Source: Polyangiaceae bacterium
GTDB lineage: Bacteria > Myxococcota_A > Polyangia > Polyangiales > Polyangiaceae
Length of the DNA stretch: 64,000 nt
Direction: 5' to 3'
NCBI GenBank assembly: GCA_015075635.1
Contig: JABTUA010000003.1
Location: forward strand, 124,001 to 188,000
Positions 1-8,487 of the stretch are shown here, piece after piece. The position numbers and the translations under genes are program-made. The notes below the pieces were generated by a model. That model was not told the DNA's origin. It worked only from the letters and a program-made list of their open reading frames with translations, and did no database searches. Every line of letters begins with the position of its first letter. The stretch's first letter is position 1.

Positions 1-1
1 C

Positions 2-655
2 ACCGAATACTGCGCCGGGCTGGTCGCCTTCAACTCGATCTTCCAGGTGCTGTTCTTCTCGGTCTACGCCTACTTCTTCGCCACCCTGCTCCCGACCTGG
101 CTCGGGCTCGAGGGCGCCATCGTGAACATCACCATCGGCGAGATCGCGAAGAGCGTGGCCATCTACCTGGGCATCCCGTTCGCGGCGGGGTTCTTGACCC
201 GGCGCGTGCTCGTGCGCGCGAAGGGCCGCGACTGGTACGAGAAGGCCTTCGTGCCGCGCATCAGCCCGATCACGCTGGTCTCGCTCCTCTTCACCATCGT
301 CGTGATGTTCTCGCTGAAGGGTGAGACCATCGTGCAGCTTCCCCTCGACGTGCTCCGCATCGCGGTGCCGCTCCTGATCTACTTCGTGGTGATGTTCGCC
401 GTGTCGTTCTTCATGAGCAAACGCGTCGGCGCCGACTACAAACAGTCGGCGACGCTGTCGTTCACCGCGGCCTCCAACAACTTCGAGTTGGCCATCGCCG
501 TGGCCATCGCGAGCTTCGGCATCCACAGCGGCGCCGCCTTCGCCGCGGTCATCGGGCCGCTGGTCGAGGTGCCGGTGTTGATCGGGCTGGTGAACGTGGC
601 CCTCTGGGCGCAGAGGCGCTACTTCCCGAGCACCGTGGAGACCGTGAACCCATGA
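2..655 (+). CDS. acr3: ACR3-type arsenite efflux permease, C-terminal part
   Basis: Partial gene whose reading frame is open from base 2 of the window; the N-terminus lies upstream. ACR3 proteins are inner-membrane carriers of the BASS superfamily that extrude arsenite. The visible 217 codons contain the conserved stretch EYCAGLVAFNSIFQVLFF followed by several hydrophobic helices and a short basic tail, matching the second half of the family. The stop overlaps the arsC start by 4 bases (ATGA), so the two are translationally coupled and make a reduction-plus-export arsenic module. The ArsR regulator expected for such operons is not in the window. Family assignment is secure; substrate is inferred from family and the arsC neighbour. 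Confidence 0.9.
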   Translation, partial: TEYCAGLVAFNSIFQVLFFSVYAYFFATLLPTWLGLEGAIVNITIGEIAKSVAIYLGIPFAAGFLTRRVLVRAKGRDWYEKAFVPRISPITLVSLLFTIVVMFSLKGETIVQLPLDVLRIAVPLLIYFVVMFAVSFFMSKRVGADYKQSATLSFTAASNNFELAIAVAIASFGIHSGAAFAAVIGPLVEVPVLIGLVNVALWAQRRYFPSTVETVNP

Positions 656-1086
656 GCCTTGGCACCAAGAGCATCCTGTTCCTCTGCGTCGCGAACTCCG
701 CGCGCAGCCAGATGGCCGAAGGGCTCGGTCGGCTGATCTTCGGCGACCGCGTGCCCGTAGAGAGCGCGGGCAGCGAGCCTTCCAAGGTCAATCCCTACGC
801 CATCGAGGTGATGCGCGAGCTCGGGGTGGATCTCACGGCGCACCACTCGAAGTCGGTGCAGACCATCGACCCCGCGACGGTGGGCACGGTCATCACGCTG
901 TGCGCCGAGGAGGTGTGCCCGGTCTTCCTCGGCCGAGCGCGCCGTCTGCACTGGCCGATCCCCGACCCGGCCAGCAAGGACCTGTCCCTCGGCCGCGAAG
1001 AGATGCTCTCGCGCTTCCGCACGGCCCGGGACACCCTGCGCGAGAAGCTCGAGCGCTTCGCGCGCGAGGAGCTCGGGTCGGAGTAG
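652..1086 (+). CDS. arsC: Arsenate reductase, low-molecular-weight phosphatase fold
   Basis: 144-residue cytoplasmic enzyme that reduces arsenate to arsenite, which the upstream ACR3 pump exports. The CX5R phosphatase loop is at residues 12-18 (CVANSAR), followed by SQMAEG as in thioredoxin-linked ArsC. Two further cysteines, C84 and C89 in TLCAEEVCPVF, correspond to the cysteine cascade of the Staphylococcus-type enzyme, and D105 in PDPA is the expected general acid. The start overlaps the acr3 stop. Length is normal for the family. Reductant (thioredoxin) is inferred from the cysteine pattern. Confidence 0.93.
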   Translation: MSLGTKSILFLCVANSARSQMAEGLGRLIFGDRVPVESAGSEPSKVNPYAIEVMRELGVDLTAHHSKSVQTIDPATVGTVITLCAEEVCPVFLGRARRLHWPIPDPASKDLSLGREEMLSRFRTARDTLREKLERFAREELGSE

Positions 1087-1087
1087 C

Positions 1088-2239
1088 TCAGTCTGTCGGC
1101 TTGCCGCTGCACTCCGCCACGACCTCCCGCGCCACCTCGGCGGGATCGCGCGTGGCGCCAGTGTCGTCCTTGCGCGGATCCCAGCCGGTGATGCGGGCGA
1201 GGGTCGCCAGCGGTTGCGAGAGGCGGCGCTCGAGCACGGTCTGCTTGCGATCGGTGGCGGTCTCCCGCTCGGCCTCCCGGAGCCCGCTCTCGAGCACTCC
1301 GGCCAGCGCGGGCACCAGCTCCGGCGTGCCCAGGTGCTCGGCCAGCGCCACGTAGCGGTCGCGCACCCACCAGGCGAAGTCGTCGTCGAAGCGGGGCACG
1401 GCCGCGAGGAAGGCGCGCACGAAGAATGCGCGCTCCTCCTCGCTCGGGTTGGCGTCGGCGAGCGGGATCTTCTCCAGCAAGGGGGTGATCGCGGCGTTCG
1501 CCTCCTCGAGACCGAGATAGCGTGACTGGTCGCTGCTGCCCGGGTAGCCGGTGAAGTGGCGGACGAGCTCGTGCATGCCGTCGCTCAGGCGGAAGTAGAG
1601 GTGGAAGTTGCCGCTCGACGTCGAAAAACTACGGCCCCAGAGCCCGTTCGGCGGCGGCTCGAGCTCGCGGATGCGCGCGGTGAGCGCGGGGCGCGCGGTC
1701 GCGAGCGCCTTGTCCAGCGCCGGCCCGCCGATGCTGCCGCGCCCGATGCGCAGGGGCAGCACGCCCTCTCGGGTCCGAGCGTAGTACCCGACGTTGCCGA
1801 TGCCGAGCACGTCGAAGTCGGCCTGCCCGCTCTTCCGGTGCAGGCGCCAGAGCTCCAGGTTGCCGCCGTGCCCAGAGCCGGTCTCGAGCACGACCTCTTC
1901 GAGCTCGCCGGTCAGCGGATCGCAGGCGAACGAGACGTCAATGGTGCTGCCGGTGACGGTCGGGTCGTACTCCTTCGTGAGCTTCCGCGCGAGCGCGCGC
2001 TCGGCGCTCCGATGATCGACGCAGGTGCTCGCCGCGTAGACCTTCGCGGCCGCCGGCGCCTTGGGCGGGCCGCTCGGCAGGCAGCGGTTCGGTCCCCGGG
2101 CGCGCGACGGGGCCGCCTGAGTCGGTGCATCGACGGGCGAGACCGCTGGAATTGCCGCCGCGGCCGGGGATCGCGGGGCCTCGGCGCTCCGAGCGCCGCA
2201 GCCGAGAAGTCCGAGACCAAGGAGGAGCGCGCGCCGCAC
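1088..2239 (-). CDS. Lipoprotein of unknown function
   Basis: 383 residues, GTG start. The N-terminus is a short Arg-led hydrophobic signal ending in LLGC, a lipobox, so the mature protein is probably membrane-anchored outside the cytoplasm. An Ala/Pro-rich linker of about 40 residues follows, then a mixed alpha/beta region with several cysteines (for example around CVDHRSAE and FACDPLTG) and a charged helical C-terminal half. I recognise no domain. It is convergent with arsC, the stop codons being one base apart, and starts about 215 bases from a divergent lipoprotein gene. Confidence 0.75.
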   Translation of the reverse strand: MRRALLLGLGLLGCGARSAEAPRSPAAAAIPAVSPVDAPTQAAPSRARGPNRCLPSGPPKAPAAAKVYAASTCVDHRSAERALARKLTKEYDPTVTGSTIDVSFACDPLTGELEEVVLETGSGHGGNLELWRLHRKSGQADFDVLGIGNVGYYARTREGVLPLRIGRGSIGGPALDKALATARPALTARIRELEPPPNGLWGRSFSTSSGNFHLYFRLSDGMHELVRHFTGYPGSSDQSRYLGLEEANAAITPLLEKIPLADANPSEEERAFFVRAFLAAVPRFDDDFAWWVRDRYVALAEHLGTPELVPALAGVLESGLREAERETATDRKQTVLERRLSQPLATLARITGWDPRKDDTGATRDPAEVAREVVAECSGKPTD

Positions 2240-2440
2240 GAGCGATGGAACACGGCGACGCCGTGAAAGTTCCCGACGTCCTTCACACGGCCGTCACCGA
2301 GCCGACACGCCGAGACGCTCCGTCCACACTCCATCCCCAAGCATGTGGAAAGTGACGGTCTGCGACGCGCTTCCGAAACACGAAAGTTACGCACGGGGCA
2401 CTTCTTGGTCACTCGAGGCGCGCAGAGTCCCGCCCGTCCA

Positions 2441-2447
2441 AGGAGGA
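2441..2447 (+). promoter_or_regulatory. Strong ribosome binding site
   Basis: AGGAGGA lies 7 bases before the ATG at 2455. It is one of the strongest Shine-Dalgarno sequences in the window and fixes the start of the secreted beta-helix lipoprotein, suggesting it is well translated. Confidence 0.8.
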
Positions 2448-2454
2448 ATCATCC

Positions 2455-3942
2455 ATGCGTAACTTGTCTCGTCTCTTGCTGGTCTCGTCCCTCGTCACGC
2501 TGCCCAACCTCGTCGCGTGCGGTGACGACTCGGACTCCGACAAGCCGAGCTCCGGCGGAGGCGCGGGCGGCAGCGGCGCAACGGGGGGCAGCGGCGGCAG
2601 CACCTCTGGCGGCAGCGGAGGCAGCGTGGCTGGCGCCGGCGGAAGCATGGCCGGCTCCGGTGGCAGCATGGCGGGTTCGGGCGGCGGCGGCACCGGCGGC
2701 ACCGACGGCGGAGTGACTTGTGACCTCAGCGCCACCAAGCCGGTGGAGGACATCACGGGCAAGATCACCGCGAACAAGACCCTCACCAACGACAAGCACT
2801 ACATGCTCAAGGGCATCGTGACCGTCGAGGCCGGCGCCACGTTGACCATCCCGGCTTGCACCAAGATCATGGGCGACAAGACCTCGCTCGGCACCCTGGT
2901 CATCAAGCAGGGCGCCAAGATCATGGCCGATGGCAAGAAGGACGAGCCGATCGTCTTCACCAGCGCGAGCCCGGTGGGCTCCCGCGCGGCGGGTGACTGG
3001 GGCGGCGTGATCGTGCTGGGCAAGGCGCCGACCAACAAGACCAACCCGACCATCGAAGGCCTCACCACCAACGAGACCTACGGCGGCAGCGACGCGGCCG
3101 ACGACAGCGGTGTGATTCGCTTCGTGCGCATCGAGTTCGGCGGCGTCGAAATCGCGGCCAACAACGAGATCAACGGCCTGACCCTGGGCGGCGTCGGCAA
3201 CAAGACCATCGTCGAGAACGTGATGGTGAAGAACACGCTCGACGACTGCTTCGAGTTCTTCGGCGGCACGGTAAACGCCAAGAACCTGGTCTGCTATCGC
3301 AACGGCGACGACGGGCTCGACTTCGACTTCGGCTACTCGGGCAAGGTGCAGTTCTACTTCCACCAGTCCGACCCGGCCCTGGCCGACGAGGCCAACGGTT
3401 TCGAGTGGGACACGGACGGCACCAACTTCACCGCCACCCCGCCCACGAACCCCACCGTCTACAACGCCACGCTGTGTGGCCAGAACGCAGTCCTGGCCAA
3501 GCAGCAGTACGGGATGCTCCTGCGCCGCGGCGTGAAGGGCACCATCGTCAACGCGCTGGTCAGCGGCTTCGAAGCGGGCGTGGACATCCGGGACAAGCCC
3601 GCCACGGACGTGAGCTTGAAGAACAGCGTGTTCTTTGGCAACAACCCCGAGAACATCGCCTACGTCGAGGACGGGTCGAACGCCGACACCAAGAAGGACG
3701 ACGACAGCGGCTTCGACGAGCTCGCCTGGTTCAACGCCAGCGGCTCGAACAACTCGACGGCGGATCCGAAGCTCGGCGATTGCTTCGCCGCCACGCCGAA
3801 CCCCATCCCGCAGACGACCATCCCCGGCGCCGCGCCGCCGAACGACGGCTTCTTCGACGCGAGCGCGAACTTCGTCGGCGCGTTCAAGGACTCGTCGGGC
3901 AACTGGATGACCGGTGCCTGGATCGACTGGGCCGACAAGTGA
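2455..3942 (+). CDS. Surface lipoprotein with Gly/Ser linker and right-handed beta-helix-like domain
   Basis: 495 residues. Signal peptide with lipobox LVAC near residue 20, then a Gly/Ser/Ala-rich spacer to about residue 85, then a domain with short repeated strands: GATLTIPACTKI, GTLVIKQGAKIMADG, and a run of Asn- and Gly-capped strands such as NKTIVENVMVKNTLDD. This pattern is typical of parallel beta-helix proteins (pectate-lyase-like fold) displayed on the cell surface, and close relatives are common as unassigned lipoproteins in myxobacteria. No enzymatic residues can be assigned. Monocistronic: a strong terminator follows at 3998-4033. The linker is a spacer type shared with the lipoproteins at 52739 and 58214. 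Confidence 0.85.
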   Translation: MRNLSRLLLVSSLVTLPNLVACGDDSDSDKPSSGGGAGGSGATGGSGGSTSGGSGGSVAGAGGSMAGSGGSMAGSGGGGTGGTDGGVTCDLSATKPVEDITGKITANKTLTNDKHYMLKGIVTVEAGATLTIPACTKIMGDKTSLGTLVIKQGAKIMADGKKDEPIVFTSASPVGSRAAGDWGGVIVLGKAPTNKTNPTIEGLTTNETYGGSDAADDSGVIRFVRIEFGGVEIAANNEINGLTLGGVGNKTIVENVMVKNTLDDCFEFFGGTVNAKNLVCYRNGDDGLDFDFGYSGKVQFYFHQSDPALADEANGFEWDTDGTNFTATPPTNPTVYNATLCGQNAVLAKQQYGMLLRRGVKGTIVNALVSGFEAGVDIRDKPATDVSLKNSVFFGNNPENIAYVEDGSNADTKKDDDSGFDELAWFNASGSNNSTADPKLGDCFAATPNPIPQTTIPGAAPPNDGFFDASANFVGAFKDSSGNWMTGAWIDWADK

Positions 3943-3997
3943 CCCCGCTTTGGGGCTTCTGATCTCTCGCGCCTCGACCCACAGCTAGGAGCCCCTG

Positions 3998-4033
3998 CCC
4001 CCATCCGCGTGAACTGCGCGGGTGGGGGTTTTT
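3998..4033 (+). terminator. Rho-independent terminator
   Basis: A 12-bp stem (CCCCCATCCGCG at 3998-4009 with CGCGGGTGGGGG at 4017-4028, one G-T wobble), a 7-base loop, then five T (4029-4033). It lies about 55 bases after the beta-helix lipoprotein gene on the same strand. No T-run is present for the opposite direction, so it should act mainly on the plus strand. Confidence 0.85.
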
Positions 4034-4035
4034 CT

Positions 4036-4605
4036 TCACCGGGTGGGGTCGCGGTACAGCTCGGACAGCGACAGCTCGCAGCCGAGCGAGGGCAGCTTGA
4101 CGGGATCTTCGGCGCGACAGACGTCGAGCGTCCAGCGCTCGCCGTCGCGACGCCAGACCTCGGCCCGCTGCTCGTCGTGCGCCAGGAGCACGATCTCTTT
4201 CAAGGTCTCGACGCGCTGGTAATGCCCGAGCTTCTCGCCGCGGTCGTATTGCTCGGTGGACTTGCTCAAGACCTCCACCACGACGCTCGGGTTGACGATC
4301 GTGTGTCCGCTGGGGTCGTCGGGGTCGGTCTGGAGCGGACCGCAGACCACCGTGACGTCTGGATAGGTGCCGAGGCCCGTTCCCTTGACTCGGACCCGAA
4401 GGTCCGAGGTGAACACGCGGCACGGGCGATCGCGCACCGCCACCGTCAGGAGGCCGATGACGTTTGCCGCGATGGCAGCGTGGTCGGGGGAGCCCCCGGC
4501 CATCGCCCAGACCACGCCGTCCAGGAACTCGTGCTTGACCTGGCTTCGCTCTTCCAGGTCCAGGTACTCCTGGAAGGTGAACTGCTGGCGGACCGCATGG
4601 ACCAC
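4036..4605 (-). CDS. Uma2 family (DUF820) endonuclease-like protein
   Basis: 189 residues with the PD-(D/E)XK nuclease-fold pattern of the Uma2 family: HEFLDG near residue 25, YPDVTVVCG with D83, VVVEVLSKST with E111 and K115, then the conserved D-R-GEKLGHYQ helix. Uma2 genes are highly multiplied in cyanobacteria and some myxobacteria; their biological role is not established, though a mobile-element or DNA-repair link has been suggested. The start is the ATG at 4605; the stop lies 2 bases past the T-tract of the convergent terminator. No partner gene is adjacent: upstream is a decayed phosphatase pseudogene. Confidence 0.88.
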   Translation of the reverse strand: MVHAVRQQFTFQEYLDLEERSQVKHEFLDGVVWAMAGGSPDHAAIAANVIGLLTVAVRDRPCRVFTSDLRVRVKGTGLGTYPDVTVVCGPLQTDPDDPSGHTIVNPSVVVEVLSKSTEQYDRGEKLGHYQRVETLKEIVLLAHDEQRAEVWRRDGERWTLDVCRAEDPVKLPSLGCELSLSELYRDPTR

Positions 4606-4628
4606 GCACCCAGGCTAGCAGATGCCGC

Positions 4629-5566
4629 TCACGGATTCCGGGACAGCCGCACGTCCGCCGGTTCGAGCAGCTCCGCCAGGGCGTCGCTCGAACGCTCGGG
4701 GGCACCGACGCCACCGAGCGCGCGCAGGGTCGCCGTCACGTCCGCCAGGTGACGTTTCCCTCCGGCGCTCACCAGTCCGCGCCGCTCGATGCCCCAGCCG
4801 GCGGCCACCAGCCAGACCTGCGCCGACTCCGGCGCGTAGCCGCCGTGGCCGGCGAAGTCTGCCGCCCGACCGTGGTCGGTGGTGACCAGCAGGGTCGTGC
4901 GCCGGCCACTCCGCTCGAGGCGGCGCAAGGCCGAGGCCACCTGGCCGACGACGTGGTCCGCGTGGCCTAGCGCGCGCAGGTAGCCGCGGTAGTCGTTGCG
5001 GTGCGCGTACTCGTCGGTGTCCCCGAGGCCCAGGAAGAGGAAGCTCGGCTCCACCTGCCTCAGATAGCCGCTCGTCCAGCCTCTGCTCGAGCGTCGCCAC
5101 GAGAGCCTGCGGTACCAAGCGTCCGCCCTTGCCCGAGCTCTCCGGCATGGGTGCGACGCCATGGTCGGCGCTGATCAACACGGCGACGCGCGTGAGCGCC
5201 TCGAGCTGCCGGAGCAGCCGGCCAAGCGCTCGGTCCGTGCGCACCAGGGCGTCGGCGTATTCCTGCGACTCCGGCCCGTGCGTGCCCCGGCGCCGTGTAG
5301 GTCGCCGAGTAGGCGTGAGCCACCCGGTGCTCCGCTCCGTTCGCCATCGCGGTGCGAATCGCGCCGTCGTCGTCCAGCAGCGGAAGGAGCCTCGCCAGGC
5401 TGGAGGCGCCGAGCTGGTCGAAGATGGCGACCACCACCAGGCGCGGCGGAGCCACGTCGGGCGCACGCTCTCCGCTCGGCGGTAGCCGCGTCCGGTCGTT
5501 CTGCGACAGCCCGACGCACCCGGCGGCGAGGGCCACCAGCGACAGCGCGACGCGCGTGAGACGCAT
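4629..5566 (-). pseudogene. Remnants of two alkaline-phosphatase-superfamily lipoprotein genes fused by deletions
   Basis: Three reading frames in succession carry recognisable pieces. Frame 1 (5566 to about 5285): lipoprotein signal ending AAGC, then RLVVVAIFDQLG and the nucleophile region SATYTAPGHA. Frame 2 (about 5285 to about 5075): GPESQEYADALVRTDRALG and the metal-site motif LISADHGVAPMPE of the same enzyme type. Frame 3 (about 5075 to 4629): GLGDTDEYAHRNDYRG and VTTDHGRAADFAGHGG, the C-terminal metal site of a second, different phosphatase. The 150 or more residues expected between nucleophile and second metal site are missing, and two DHG motifs occur within about 300 codons. Both genes are therefore non-functional. 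They resemble adjacent paralogous PafA-like genes known from myxobacteria. Confidence 0.8.
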
Positions 5567-5623
5567 GGACGGATCCTGAAGGCGCCGGGTGACGGAGCCG
5601 TGCCGAGTCCGTAACTAACCCGC

Positions 5624-5761
5624 TCAGTGCCCCGCGGTGAGGATGTCGCTCTCTGGGCTCCGATTCTGCGGCGCGCGCGCGTCGCTGCACGTGCCCACGA
5701 GCATCGGCAGGAGCAAGAGCGGAACGAGTGCGATCACCGCCAGGACCTCTCGAGTGTTCAT
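5624..5761 (-). CDS. Possible 45-residue secreted or membrane peptide
   Basis: Short ORF with ATG at 5761 encoding a hydrophobic N-terminus (VLAVIALVPLLLLPMLVG) followed by a polar tail with one Cys. About 87 percent of codons end in G or C, as in neighbouring real genes, and it fills the space between the phosphatase remnant and kdpE in the same orientation as kdpDE. No strong ribosome binding site is visible. It does not resemble KdpF. It could equally be the truncated front end of a lost secreted protein. If it is not real, bases 5567-5877 contain nothing I can identify. Confidence 0.35.
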   Translation of the reverse strand: MNTREVLAVIALVPLLLLPMLVGTCSDARAPQNRSPESDILTAGH

Positions 5762-5877
5762 CTCGATCGAGAGGTACGGGGCGGGGACCTGCCCGGCAAT
5801 CCCTGGAGCCTCCGTTCGCGCAGGTTTTCCCGGAGCGTCACCCGTTCGCCCGAGGCGTCATCGAGCTGCCACGGACT

Positions 5878-6575
5878 TCAGTCCGACTTCAGCCGATACC
5901 CCACGCCGGGCTCGTTGAGCAGGTAGCGTGGTCGCGCGGGATCTTGCTCGAGCTTGTGTCGTAGCTGCCCGACGAACACGCGCAGGTACTCGGTGTGCTC
6001 CGTGTAAGGCGGGCCCCAAACGTCCTTGAGGAGCTGGCGGTGGGTGAGCACGCGGCCCGCGTTCCGGGCCAGCACCGACAGCAACCGATACTCGGTGGGG
6101 TCAAGTGCACCTCGCGGTCTTGGACGAACACCTGCCGTTTGACGAAGTCGATGCGCAGCTCCCCGAGCACGAACGACGGAGACTCCGAGCCGGGCTCGGT
6201 GCTCGCGGCGTGGCGCAGCGCGACGCGGATGCGTGCCAGGAGCTCGCCGACGCTGAAGGGCTTGGTCAGGTAGTCGTCGGCTCCGGCGTCCAGCGCGTTG
6301 ATCTTGTCTTCGTCCTGTCCGCGGGCGGAGAGCACGATCACCGGCGTGCGCGTCCACTCGCGAAGCCGGCGCGTGACCTCCAGGCCGTCCATGTCCGGCA
6401 AGCCCAGGTCGAGGAGGATGACCTCTGGGTTGCGCTGCGCCGCCTGCGCCAGTCCGTCGGCGCCGGTTTGCGCTTCGGCCAGCCGGTAGCCGTGAGTCCC
6501 GAGGGACGCCCGCAAGAACCGCAGCATCTGCGGCTCGTCCTCGATGAGCAGGAGCAGCGGGCCAGGCGCGGTCAT
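5878..6575 (-). pseudogene. kdpE: KdpE-type response regulator, interrupted by a frameshift
   Basis: The receiver domain is intact: IEDEPQ acidic pocket, D56 in VILLDLGLPDMDG, K105 in YLTKPF. The winged-helix output domain begins in the same frame, but after VHLTP the frame is lost; the rest (TEYRLLSVLARNAGRV through EPGVGYRLKSD, stop at 5878) continues in the next frame. A single base missing from the G-run at 6097-6100 (plus strand) would restore HLTPTEYRLL. Read as is, the protein ends at 5889 with a scrambled DNA-binding half. It overlaps kdpD by ATGA. Either a true regulator mutation or a sequence error. Confidence 0.85.
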
Positions 6576-8128
6576 CCGAGTCGATCATTCTCCTTTTCGG
6601 TCATCTCGGGTAGCCGCTCCGCGGTGGGTTTACCCTCGAGTGGGAAGGACAGCCCGAACGTCGCACCACCGCCGTCGCGGTTCTCCGCCCAAGCTCTGCC
6701 GCCGTGCGCCGCGGCGATGGCGCGGCAGATGGCGAGCCCCAGGCCGAACCCCGGTGCTGGGCGCCGGCTCGAGCCGCGGTGGAACTTCTCGAACAAGAGG
6801 TCGGCGTCGCCTTGGGCGAGACCGTCGCCGCGGTCGGACACCGAGATCACGATCTCGTGGGGGGCGGCCTTCGCCGCGACCTCGATGGGGGTACCGGCAG
6901 GGGTATGCTTCGCGGCGTTCTCGAGCAGGTTCACCAGCGCCTGCTCGGCGAGCGCGCCGTCGCACGGCACCAATAGGTCGGCCGCCACGTCGATCTCGAC
7001 CGCGCGGCCTTCGAGCAGGCGGTCTACGCGGCGCAGCGCGCCTCCAACGAGCTCCTCCACCGGTTGCCACTCGCTCTTGAGGTGGACTGCACCTGACTCG
7101 AGGCGGGTCATGTCGAGCAGGCTCGAGACCATGCGCTCGAGCCGCTCGGTCTCGACGAGCAGCGCCTGGGCGAGCTCGCTGCGCGCCGCTGGGGTCAGCG
7201 CCGCGTCGTCTTCGGCGATGGCGCTGGCCGTGCCCTTCAGAACTGCCAGCGGGGTGCGAAGGTCGTGCGACACGGACGAGAGGAGCGTGCTCCGCATCTG
7301 CTCGGCCTCGACGCGCAGGCGCGCCGCGCGCGTCTCCTCCATCAGCGTCGCTCTGTCCATCCCGAGCGCGATCTGGATCGCCAAGGCCCGTGCCAGGTCG
7401 CGTTGCTCGCGGTCATCGAAGCGGCCCGGGTCTCGCGGGTAGATGCCGAGCACACCGTGCGTCGCGCCGCCCGGGGTGCGGAGCGGCAAGTAGTAACCAG
7501 AAGCGCCCGGTGGGCCGTCGGCGGCGCAGCCACCCTGCACCCAGGCACCGAGCCGTGGCAGCTCCGCGACCGCCGGCTCGAATCCGGCGCTCGCACCCAA
7601 GAGCTCGAGCTCGGCGCCAGCGTCTTGCCCGAACAGCGCGACGTCCGCGTCGAAGACCTCCGCCAGGTGCTTGCAGGCCACTCGAGCCTGCGCGGAGAGA
7701 TCGAACGTCTCGGCCAGCTCACGGCTGAGCGAGTACAGGGCGCTGGTTCGGCGCTCGCTCCGGCGAGCCAGCTCCGCCTGATCCTTCACCCGCTGCGTGA
7801 GGCTGGGGATCACTACCGCCACGAGGAGCATCACTCCGAAGGTGACGATGTGACGGAGCTCCGCCACGGAGAAGGTCAGGTACGGCGGGATGAAGAAGAA
7901 GTTGAACGCCGCCACGCTGAGGAGCGCGCCCAAGATCGCCACCTTGAAGTGCGCGCGCATCGACAGGAGCACGATGCCCAGGAGGTAGGTCATCACGACG
8001 TCGGTCAGCATCTTCCGGCCGAACACCGCCGCGGCGACCCCTGTGGCCAGCGCCACCATCAGCACCGCGGTCAGGTAGCCGGTGAAGGGCGGAGTCCGGC
8101 TCGCGCTGCTTCGTCCTGCCTCGGGCAT
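6572..8128 (-). CDS. kdpD: Short KdpD-type sensor histidine kinase lacking the N-terminal KdpD domain
   Basis: 518 residues. Four TM helices of the DUF4118 type (about 16-108), a linker closely like that following KdpD TM4 (RTSALYSLSRELAE), a GAF domain (about 140-260), then HisKA with SHDLRTPLA (H288) and a HATPase domain with NLLENAAKHTP, DRGDG and FGLGLAIC. Full KdpD is near 890 residues because of an N-terminal KdpD/UspA-like cytoplasmic region; that part is absent here. It is coupled to the frameshifted kdpE and sits opposite kup, not kdpFABC, so a role in Kup-based potassium uptake is inferred. Confidence 0.88.
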   Translation of the reverse strand: MPEAGRSSASRTPPFTGYLTAVLMVALATGVAAAVFGRKMLTDVVMTYLLGIVLLSMRAHFKVAILGALLSVAAFNFFFIPPYLTFSVAELRHIVTFGVMLLVAVVIPSLTQRVKDQAELARRSERRTSALYSLSRELAETFDLSAQARVACKHLAEVFDADVALFGQDAGAELELLGASAGFEPAVAELPRLGAWVQGGCAADGPPGASGYYLPLRTPGGATHGVLGIYPRDPGRFDDREQRDLARALAIQIALGMDRATLMEETRAARLRVEAEQMRSTLLSSVSHDLRTPLAVLKGTASAIAEDDAALTPAARSELAQALLVETERLERMVSSLLDMTRLESGAVHLKSEWQPVEELVGGALRRVDRLLEGRAVEIDVAADLLVPCDGALAEQALVNLLENAAKHTPAGTPIEVAAKAAPHEIVISVSDRGDGLAQGDADLLFEKFHRGSSRRPAPGFGLGLAICRAIAAAHGGRAWAENRDGGGATFGLSFPLEGKPTAERLPEMTEKENDRLG

Positions 8129-8159
8129 CGCCCGAAGCGTACTCGGAATTCCCCAACGG

Positions 8160-8408
8160 CTACGTCCGGCGCAGCGGTCGCTTTGCCCTCGCGAGCAGCC
8201 CGAAGCCGAGCACTGATGCGCAGAGCAACGCCAGCGTCGGCTCCGCGGCGAACTCCTCCCGTGCCCACAGGGCGCTCAGAACCCGCGAGGTCGTCGCCGC
8301 GAACGCGGCCAACATCACGGGAGCCAACGGGCACTCCGGCGCTGGCTCAGGTGCCGGGGCCCGCGTCACCGAAGGCGCGGCGGTGCGGTAGGGGCCTAGA
8401 GCTGCCAC
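8160..8408 (-). CDS. Possible small membrane protein with PEP-CTERM-like tail
   Basis: 82-residue ORF with two hydrophobic stretches. The last 30 residues, AAEPTLALLCASVLGFGLL then ARAKRPLRR, look like a PEP-CTERM sorting signal (EP motif, hydrophobic helix, basic tail), but the protein is far shorter than usual PEP-CTERM substrates and no exosortase is in view. It lies 31 bases upstream of kdpD on the same strand. The resemblance may be accidental; alternatively this is the surviving tail of a longer gene. Low confidence. Confidence 0.35.
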   Translation of the reverse strand: MAALGPYRTAAPSVTRAPAPEPAPECPLAPVMLAAFAATTSRVLSALWAREEFAAEPTLALLCASVLGFGLLARAKRPLRRT

Positions 8409-8487
8409 ACGGCCCTGATACCCCCGGACCGTGCAAGGAAAGGGTAAGCTTGGCGCCCTCGGCGTAAGGAATCGATCGGGGTCGCTT

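Noticed and set aside
5624..5761. kdpF candidate
   Set aside because: Lacks the single-helix pattern and length of KdpF, and kdpABC is absent.
6090..6110. Programmed frameshift in kdpE
   Set aside because: No slippery heptamer or stimulating structure is evident; a one-base deletion or sequence error is simpler.
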